Of a stretch of 64,000 bases of DNA, positions 58,810-64,000 are shown piece after piece. The notes beneath the pieces were generated by a model. The model was not told the origin of the DNA. It searched no databases and worked only from the letters and a program-made list of their open reading frames with translations. The stretch spans positions 259,501-323,500 of the forward strand of contig NC_022657.1 of the NCBI RefSeq assembly GCF_000494755.1. Reading direction: 5' to 3'. Source of the DNA: Amorphoplanes friuliensis DSM 7358 (GTDB lineage Bacteria > Actinomycetota > Actinomycetes > Mycobacteriales > Micromonosporaceae). The position numbers and the translations under genes are program-made. Position 1 is the stretch's first letter; each line of letters starts with the position of its first letter.

Positions 58810-59412
58810 ATGGGGAACCGCCGCAAGCGTGATCTGCAACCGGCCGCGATGCCTGTGCCGACCGTCGAGGATTGGCGGGATCCGGCGGCGACATTGGACC
58901 GTCTGCGCGTCTGGGCCGAGGAATCCGCGTCCGAGGCGAGGGACTGGTATCTGCGCGACAAGGCGGTGAAGCGGGTCGGATCGCGGTCGTTGCGGGTCCT
59001 CGCCATCCTCTTCGCGGTTGTCGGCGGAATAGCGCCGTTGCTGGCAGCCACCGCTGATCGCAGCGCCAATTGGGGCTACATCATGCTGGCGCTCGCGGCC
59101 GGCTGTGTGGCTTTCGACCACTTCTTCGGCCTGTCCTCGGGCTGGATGCGCGACATCACCACAGCCCGCGCACTGGAAAGGCGGCTCGCGGCGTTCCGTT
59201 TTGCCTGGACGGCTGCGAATGCGGAAGCCGCATTCGGCGCTGATGCCACCACCATCAAGATCGGCCTCGACCTGATCGAGCAATTCACCACCGATGTCGC
59301 GGACCTGATCGACGCCGAGACGGCCGAATGGCTCTCCGAATTCCGGACGAACATCACCAACTTCGTGACGCGCGATCCGCAGCTGCCCGCGGGCGGGGAG
59401 CAGCGTTCTTGA
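58810..59412 (+). CDS. SLATT-like two-helix membrane protein
   Basis: 200 residues. A helical N-terminus (about 24-58, with ARDWYLRDKAVKRVGSRSLR) leads into two membrane helices (61-80, RVLAILFAVVGGIAPLLAA; and 88-108), a short loop, FFGLSSGWMRDITTARALERRLAAFRFAW, and a C-terminal helix. This layout and the S-G-W-x-R followed by the ALE...FxxxW stretch fit the SLATT family (SMODS- and SLOG-associating two-TM effectors), predicted pore-forming effectors of nucleotide-dependent conflict systems. I am fairly but not fully sure. The start ATG has AAAAGG upstream. It shares its promoter region with the phosphoesterase gene, which supports a two-gene unit of sensor and effector. Confidence 0.75.
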   Translation: MGNRRKRDLQPAAMPVPTVEDWRDPAATLDRLRVWAEESASEARDWYLRDKAVKRVGSRSLRVLAILFAVVGGIAPLLAATADRSANWGYIMLALAAGCVAFDHFFGLSSGWMRDITTARALERRLAAFRFAWTAANAEAAFGADATTIKIGLDLIEQFTTDVADLIDAETAEWLSEFRTNITNFVTRDPQLPAGGEQRS

Positions 59413-59440
59413 ACTATGTGAGTTAGCCTACTGGTTATGA

Positions 59441-60022
59441 ATGGTAGCCAACGTGCCTAGGGCTGGTCTCAGTGCCGACGCGGTGGTCGCGGTCGCGCTG
59501 ACCCTGGTCGACGAGAAGGGCCTCGAAGGCCTGAGTCTTGCAGCCGTCGCCGACCGGGCCGGTGTTGCCGCGCCGTCGCTCTACAAGCACGTCGGCAGCC
59601 TGGCCGACCTCCGCGACCTCATGGCGCTGCGCGTGTTGCGCGACGTCACCGCCACCCTCTCGACCGTGGTGATGGGTCGCAGCCGCGACGACGCGGTGGC
59701 AGCGCTGATGCAGGCATACCGGTCCTATGTGGTGACGCACCCCGGGCGTTATGCCCTGATCCCGTTCGACCCGCTGCGCCATGAAGCCCTGGCGGAGGCG
59801 AGCGGCGCGCTGCTGGGCGTCTTCTTCGCGGTGCTGCGCGGGTACGGTCTCGACGAGTCGGAGACGACCCACGCCACCCGGCGCCTGCGGGTCACAGCCC
59901 ACGGCTTCGCCGACATCGAGGCCAACGGCGGATTCGGCATGGGTGAGGACGTCGATACCACGTTCGACCAGGTCGTGGCCATGGTCCTCGCCAGCCTGCC
60001 GCGCACCGACGTCACGGCCTGA
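59441..60022 (+). CDS. TetR-family transcriptional regulator
   Basis: 193 residues. Helix-turn-helix [48 protein letters not shown], then a ligand domain with ALMQAYRSYVVTHPGRYALIPF and HATRRLRVTAHGFADIEANGGFGMGEDVDTTFDQVVAMVLASL, as in the TetR group with a WHG-type C-terminal domain. The ATG at 59441 is near the start of the domain; a GTG a few codons later is possible. It starts 28 bases after the SLATT-like gene and may be co-transcribed, so it could control that cluster, or itself. No partner efflux gene is adjacent. Confidence 0.9.
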   Translation: MVANVPRAGLSADAVVAVALTLVDEKGLEGLSLAAVADRAGVAAPSLYKHVGSLADLRDLMALRVLRDVTATLSTVVMGRSRDDAVAALMQAYRSYVVTHPGRYALIPFDPLRHEALAEASGALLGVFFAVLRGYGLDESETTHATRRLRVTAHGFADIEANGGFGMGEDVDTTFDQVVAMVLASLPRTDVTA

Positions 60023-60149
60023 CGCGCCGGGCCACTCACGCAGCCCTTTCTCGGCGGGAGCGACGGTCCGTACCCCGCACCCGGCTACGACCGGAATTGG
60101 ACCTTGAGGGTCTTCGGTTTTTCTGTCGGACCGGTGGGCTAGTTTCGAT

Positions 60150-60250
60150 GGGACCGCGTCGCAGCGAAGCCGGTGGGATTCCGGCGCTGTCCCGCAACTG
60201 TGAGCCCCGCCGTGCCCGGGGTGAAGCCAGGTCGCCTGCGCGTCGGTCGC
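60150..60250 (+). promoter_or_regulatory. Cobalamin riboswitch
   Basis: The conserved cobalamin aptamer core is plain: GAAGCCGGTGGGATTCCGGC, CTGTCCCGCAACTGTGA, and the B12 box GAAGCCAGGTCGCCTGC. The ends pair: GACCG (60152-60156) with CGGTC (60244-60248), and CGCAG (60160-60164) with CTGCG (60236-60240). It lies 90 bases before the binding-protein gene, whose operon it should turn off when cobalamin is abundant. The G-rich segment between the aptamer and the start codon may hold the expression platform that hides the ribosome site. Confidence 0.93.
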
Positions 60251-60340
60251 GATTCAGCGCTCCCGGGGAGGGGCGCCTCGCGGGCCGGTGACATCTCCGG
60301 TCGGCGAAGCACCACAGCCTCGGCCGACAGGAGGACCAGC

Positions 60341-61258
60341 ATGAAAAGGATGTTGACGGCAGTCGTTGCGACGGCTGCCTTGCTGCTCAGCGGTTGCGGC
60401 TCGGAAGAGCCTCCCAGCGCTGCGCCGTCGAGTGGCAGCGCGGCCTATCCGGTGACGGCCGGCGGCGTGACGCTGGCCCAGCGACCCGAGCGCATCGTGT
60501 CGCTCGGCCCGAGCGCGACCGAAATGCTGTTCGCCATCGGCGCCGGCCCGCAGGTGGTGGCGGTCGACGACCAGTCGACCTACCCGGCCGACGCGCCGAA
60601 GACCGACCTGTCCGGATTCAAGCCCAATGCCGAAGCTATCGCGGCCAAGAACCCCGACCTGGTCGTGGCCACCGACGACCTCAACAAAATCGTCGACCAG
60701 CTGGGCAAACTCAAGATCCCGGTCCTGCTCGTCCCGGCGGCCAAGGTCCTCGACGACACCTACCGCGAGATCGACGAGCTCGGCCGCCTGACCGGTCACC
60801 AGACCGAAGCAACAGCCCTGACCGACCGCATGCGCACCCAGATCGACAAGATCGTCAAGGGCGTACCGGCCCGCCCGTCCAAGCTCACGTATTACTACGA
60901 GCTGGACCCGGCGCTCTACACCGCGACGTCGAAGACCTTCATCGGCTCGGTTCTGGGGCTGTTCAGCCTGGAGAACGTCGCTGACCCGTCCGACGCCGAC
61001 GGCTCCAAGGGCGGTTACCCGCAGCTGTCGCCGGAAGCCCTGATCAAGGCCAACCCCGACCTGATCTTCCTGGCCGACACCAAGTGCTGCCAGCAGTCAC
61101 CCGCCACCGTCAAGGCCCGCAAGGGCTGGTCGGCGGTCACCGCCGTGCAGAAAGACCAGATCGTGTCGCTGGACGACGACATTGCTTCGCGCTGGGGCCC
61201 GCGCGTGGTGGACCTGGTGCAGTCGGTCGCCGATGCGGTGTCCAAGGTCCCGGCGTGA
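60341..61258 (+). CDS. btuF: Cobalamin ABC transporter substrate-binding lipoprotein (BtuF-like)
   Basis: 305 residues. Lipobox LLLSGC (Cys19), then a helical-backbone binding protein: PERIVSLGPSATEMLFAIGAGPQVVAVDDQSTYPADAP, LSPEALIKANPDLIFLADTKCC and a final GPRVVDLVQSVADAV. AGGAGGA precedes the ATG. The riboswitch directly upstream argues for vitamin B12 or a corrinoid precursor as ligand rather than an iron siderophore. Its stop overlaps the permease GTG by 4 bp. Confidence 0.9.
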   Translation: MKRMLTAVVATAALLLSGCGSEEPPSAAPSSGSAAYPVTAGGVTLAQRPERIVSLGPSATEMLFAIGAGPQVVAVDDQSTYPADAPKTDLSGFKPNAEAIAAKNPDLVVATDDLNKIVDQLGKLKIPVLLVPAAKVLDDTYREIDELGRLTGHQTEATALTDRMRTQIDKIVKGVPARPSKLTYYYELDPALYTATSKTFIGSVLGLFSLENVADPSDADGSKGGYPQLSPEALIKANPDLIFLADTKCCQQSPATVKARKGWSAVTAVQKDQIVSLDDDIASRWGPRVVDLVQSVADAVSKVPA

Positions 61259-62580
61259 CCGACCGGCCCCGGCCGGCCGATTCCGCACCGCAGGCTGACC
61301 GGTCACCCCCGACCGATCAGCCCGCGGAAAGCACTGCCTTGCCAGGGGTCGATGGCTCAACTGGGGTCGGCGGGTCTGGGCAGGATGACTCGTCACACGG
61401 GATCGGTCGCTCGGCCGGGGCTGGTGATTCTTCACCTGGGTTCAGTGGCTTGGCCGGAGGTCACCTGGCTGCGCAGGCTGATTCCTTTTCTGAGGTCGAC
61501 CGGCTTCTGGATGGTGGTGGTCGGTCCTCTGTGCGGGGAGCGCGGCCGGCGGGGCTCCGGGTCGGGTGGTTGGTCGGTGGGGTTGTGGCTTTGGTGGTGA
61601 CGCTGGTCGCCGGGATTGCCTTCGGGCCGGTCACGTTGCCGCCTGCCGGGGTTGCGGCTGAGCTGCTGAATCTTGTGCCGGGGGTGCGGATTCACAGCGG
61701 GCTCAACGAGCGGGAAATCGCGATCATCACCGAGCTGCGTCTGCCGCGGGTGGTTCTCGGGCTGCTGGTCGGGGCCATGCTGGCGCTGGCCGGGGCGGCG
61801 TACCAGGGCGTTTTCCGCAATCCCCTCGCCGATCCGCATCTGCTCGGGGTGGCGGCGGGGGCTGGGCTCGGGGTCACGGCGGTGATCGCCTTTCGGAACG
61901 CGGCGGGTGACGCGACCGCGAACCTGCCGGTGAGTGTTCCGCTGGCCGCTTTTGTGGGTGCGATCGTTGCTGTTGCGCTGACCTGGCTGCTCGGTGGGGC
62001 CGGCGGCCGGGCGCGGAGTCCCGCGACGCTCATCCTGGCCGGGGTGGCGGTGTCCGCCTTTCTGGCCGCCGCGCAGACCTACCTCATGCAGCAAAATGTG
62101 GAATCGCTGCGTGAGGTGTATTCCTGGCTGCTCGGCCGGCTCGCCACCGCGGGCTGGCATGACGTGCTGCTCCTGCTGCCCTACGCGGCGGTGACCGGTG
62201 CGATCGTGCTCTCGCAGCGCCGCGAGCTTGACGTGCTGACCGTGGGGGACGAGGAGGCGACGAGTCTCGGGCTGCACCCTCAGCGCAGCCGTTACCTGCT
62301 GATCGTCGCGGCTTCGCTGGGGACTGCGGCGGCCGTGTCGGTCTCGGGGCTGATCGGGTTTGTCGGCATCATCGTGCCGCACACGTTGCGGCTGCTGGCG
62401 GGGCCGAGCTACCGGTCGATCCTGCCGCTGTCGGTGCTGTTCGGCGGGGCGTTCCTGGCGTTGACGGATCTGTTCGCGCGGACGGTGGCGAGTCCGGCGG
62501 AGATTCCGATCGGTGTGGTGACGGCGTTTTTCGGAGCGCCGTTCTTTGCGATCGTGCTGCGGAAGAGCCGGGTCTCGTGA
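61255..62580 (+). CDS. btuC: Cobalamin ABC transporter permease (BtuC/FecCD family) with long hydrophilic N-terminus
   Basis: 441 residues. About the first 100 residues are hydrophilic and low in complexity, rich in Ser, Gly and Asp. Then come the usual ten or so membrane helices of the FecCD family with LRLPRVVLGLLVGAMLALAGAAYQGVFRNPLADPHLLGVAAGAGLG and GLIGFVGIIVPHTLRLLAGPSYR, which contacts the ATPase. The start is set by the GTG that overlaps the btuF stop; the unusual tail is therefore probably translated, though an internal start cannot be ruled out. Its stop overlaps the ATPase gene. Confidence 0.9.
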   Translation: MTDRPRPADSAPQADRSPPTDQPAESTALPGVDGSTGVGGSGQDDSSHGIGRSAGAGDSSPGFSGLAGGHLAAQADSFSEVDRLLDGGGRSSVRGARPAGLRVGWLVGGVVALVVTLVAGIAFGPVTLPPAGVAAELLNLVPGVRIHSGLNEREIAIITELRLPRVVLGLLVGAMLALAGAAYQGVFRNPLADPHLLGVAAGAGLGVTAVIAFRNAAGDATANLPVSVPLAAFVGAIVAVALTWLLGGAGGRARSPATLILAGVAVSAFLAAAQTYLMQQNVESLREVYSWLLGRLATAGWHDVLLLLPYAAVTGAIVLSQRRELDVLTVGDEEATSLGLHPQRSRYLLIVAASLGTAAAVSVSGLIGFVGIIVPHTLRLLAGPSYRSILPLSVLFGGAFLALTDLFARTVASPAEIPIGVVTAFFGAPFFAIVLRKSRVS

Positions 62581-63341
62581 TCCGCGTCCGTGGTCTGCGG
62601 GTCGAACTCGGTGGCTCGGTGATCGTCGACGGTGTTGACCTCGACGTCGCCGAGGGTGAGTGGGTCACGATCATCGGGCCGAACGGTGCGGGCAAATCCA
62701 CCGCGCTGCGGGCCATCGGTGGGCTGCTGCGCTTCAGCGGCGAGATCAGCCTGGGCGGCACCACGATCAACCAGCTTTCCCGCCGCGAACGTGCCCGCAC
62801 GGTTGCGACCGTAGCCCAGACGCCGGTGGTGCCGGTCGGGATGCTGGTGCTCGACTATGTGCTGCTCGGGCGTACGCCCTACATCCCGGCGCTGGGCCGG
62901 GAGTCCGCCTCCGACCTGGCCGCGGTCGACGAGGTGCTGGCCGCGCTGGACCTGACAGGCATGCAGTCGCGGCGTCTCGACACGCTGTCCGGTGGCGAAC
63001 GGCAGCGGGTCTTCCTCGCCCGGGCGCTGGCCCAGGGCGCGCGGACCTTGCTCCTCGACGAGCCGACCAGCGCACTGGACATCGGCCATCAGCAGGAGGT
63101 GCTCGAACTGGTCGACCGGCTGCGCGGCGAGCGAGGGCTGACCGTCCTGGCCACGATGCACGACCTGTCGATCGCGGGCGAATACGCCGACCGCATGGTC
63201 CTGCTCGCCGGTGGCCGGGTCGTGGCGGCCGGCACCGCCCGCGAAGTGCTGACCGAAGAACTCCTGGCCAAGCACTACCGCGTACGCGTCAAAGTCATCG
63301 ACGGCGAGCAAGGCCCCCTCGTCGTACCGGTGAGGCGCTGA
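62577..63341 (+). CDS. btuD: Cobalamin ABC transporter ATP-binding protein
   Basis: 254 residues with Walker A GPNGAGKSTALR, Q-loop in VATVAQTPVVPVG, signature LSGGERQRVFLARAL, Walker B TLLLDEPTSALD and switch His in MHDLSIAGEYADRMVLLAGG. It is the ATPase of the BtuC-like permease and overlaps that gene by 4 bp. GTG start at 62577. It is the last gene of the riboswitch-controlled operon. Confidence 0.93.
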   Translation: MIRVRGLRVELGGSVIVDGVDLDVAEGEWVTIIGPNGAGKSTALRAIGGLLRFSGEISLGGTTINQLSRRERARTVATVAQTPVVPVGMLVLDYVLLGRTPYIPALGRESASDLAAVDEVLAALDLTGMQSRRLDTLSGGERQRVFLARALAQGARTLLLDEPTSALDIGHQQEVLELVDRLRGERGLTVLATMHDLSIAGEYADRMVLLAGGRVVAAGTAREVLTEELLAKHYRVRVKVIDGEQGPLVVPVRR

Positions 63342-63420
63342 CAGCATTTGCGCCAGGAGGCCTCGACGGCGGCGCCGGGCGGTGGCCGACACCCTGCGTC
63401 TGCAGGCCGCGGTGCTGTGG

Positions 63421-63580
63421 CCCGGGTCGTGCAGGCCGCCGGCCTGGTGAGCGTGAGTGCCTCGGGTCGTGCAAGCCGCCAGAGCTAGCGGGGTGGGTGG
63501 CTCGGGTCGTGCAAGCCGCCGGCGCTAGCGGGGTGGGTGGCTCGGATCGTGCAAACTGCCAGCGCTAGCGCGCGTAAGTG
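63421..63580. repeat. Four tandem copies of a 40-bp repeat
   Basis: Units start at 63421, 63461, 63501 and 63541. Each begins CYCGGRTCGTGCARRCYGCC, and the central two differ at only two positions. The unit length is not a multiple of three, and no gene covers it, so this is a non-coding minisatellite-like array between btuD and the VOC gene, within the 294-base gap 63342-63635. A short imperfect copy may precede it near 63400. Confidence 0.9.
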
Positions 63581-63635
63581 GCTTGGGCCGGCTGGTCGGC
63601 AACGCCGGCGAGTCTGCGTTGCTCGGGGCTGGGCT

Positions 63636-64000
63636 TTAGGTGTTTCGGGTGGTTTGGAGGATGGAGAAGGTGCCGCCCTGGGGGTCGTCCAGGACTGCGT
63701 AGCGGCCGATCGGCAAGCTTGTCGGTGAGCGCAGCACCCGCCCCCCGAGCGACTGCGCATAAACCGCAGACTCGTCGCAATCCGCCACCGCGAAGTAGAT
63801 CATCCAATGTGGCGGCAGGTCGTCGGGCCACTGCTCGCTGTCCATCGACTGCATGCCGGCGATCTGCTGGCCGTTCTGTTCCCACACGATGTACGACATG
63901 CCTTCGCCCATGGAGCGTTCGCGGGCGACCCAGCCGAAGACCTCGCCGTAGAAGGCGGCGGAGCCTTCCACGTCGCGGGTGGTCAGTTCGTTCCAGGTCA
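63636..64000 (-). CDS. VOC-family protein (N-terminus beyond the window)
   Basis: The frame is open from the right edge to a stop at 63636 and shows one VOC unit: WNELTTRDVEGSAAFYGEVFGW, then GQQIAGMQSMDSEQWPDDLPPHWMIYFAVADCDE, and the closing VLDDPQGGTFSILQTT. Starts such as the GTG at 63971 would cut the first strand of the domain, so the real start lies to the right. Two-unit VOC proteins of this kind are common in actinomycetes; this is probably the last unit. Function unknown. Confidence 0.82.
   Translation of the reverse strand, partial: TWNELTTRDVEGSAAFYGEVFGWVARERSMGEGMSYIVWEQNGQQIAGMQSMDSEQWPDDLPPHWMIYFAVADCDESAVYAQSLGGRVLRSPTSLPIGRYAVLDDPQGGTFSILQTTRNT

Noticed and set aside
55522..60022. 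A mobile element carrying the phosphoesterase/SLATT cluster.
   Set aside because: I found no integrase, transposase, tRNA gene or flanking direct repeat, and the GC content is like its neighbours.
60341..63341. Iron-siderophore uptake as the role of the three-gene ABC operon.
   Set aside because: The families overlap, but the cobalamin riboswitch directly upstream favours B12.
63421..63580. A CRISPR array at the 40-bp tandem repeat.
   Set aside because: The units are contiguous without unique spacers, and no cas gene is present.

Overview
The window is 64 kb of very GC-rich DNA with short intergenic gaps, many GTG/TTG starts, 4-bp stop/start overlaps and many secreted or membrane proteins. 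It carries bldC, a futalosine-type menaquinone set, system II cytochrome c maturation genes, a luciferase-like flavin/F420-type oxidoreductase and HATPase/PP2C/STAS regulators. This is the chromosome of a filamentous actinomycete. Gene content recalls the Micromonosporaceae (Actinoplanes-like), but that placement is an inference. No rRNA, tRNA, CRISPR array, integrase or transposase was found.

Layout. 1-5.9 kb (minus): three overlapping glycosyltransferase genes, two of them fusions of a membrane protein with a GT4 enzyme, running off the left edge. 6.2-13.3 kb: a HATPase/GAF/PP2C phosphatase divergent from a giant soluble hybrid histidine kinase with seven 92-residue HAMP units, followed by a response regulator. 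13.3-15 kb: LLM oxidoreductase, VOC protein and a STAS antagonist. 15.1-21.1 kb: hemL, a histidine phosphatase and tlpA-ccdA-resB-ccsB, an overlapping haem and cytochrome c maturation operon. 21.5-25.8 kb: two coupled ABC exporters and a convergent HTH gene. 27-35 kb: a carbohydrate locus (LacI, binding lipoprotein, CBM35/beta-helix glucanase-like enzyme, GH13 glucosidase, second LacI) with a perfect operator palindrome and no permease genes. 35.3-43.9 kb: two sigma-factor modules, the ubiD-mqnP-ubiX menaquinone genes, bldC, an Lrp regulator and a Cds1-type cysteine desulfhydrase. 43.9-55.4 kb: cell-envelope and secreted proteins, a DEAD-box helicase, an NlpC/P60 hydrolase, mqnE and an M14 carboxypeptidase. 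55.5-60 kb: a compact accessory cluster. 60.1-63.3 kb: a cobalamin riboswitch followed by a btuFCD-type operon, then a 40-bp tandem repeat and the end of a VOC gene.

Most interesting region. At 55.5-59.4 kb lie a MazG-like protein, a second MazG-like helical protein, a metallophosphoesterase fused to a thymidylate-synthase-like domain, and a two-membrane-helix protein that I read as a SLATT-type effector. By hand alignment the thymidylate-synthase-like domain has Ala (residue 510) where the enzyme has its catalytic Cys, but keeps the active-site Arg and Asn. A nucleotide-sensing module next to a membrane effector suggests a nucleotide-centred conflict or stress system. The domain readings come from the sequence; the defence role is inference.

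The menaquinone genes (ubiD, mqnP, ubiX, mqnE) and the cytochrome c genes both serve respiration. The vitamin B12 system is probably controlled by its riboswitch, and the carbohydrate locus by its LacI regulators.
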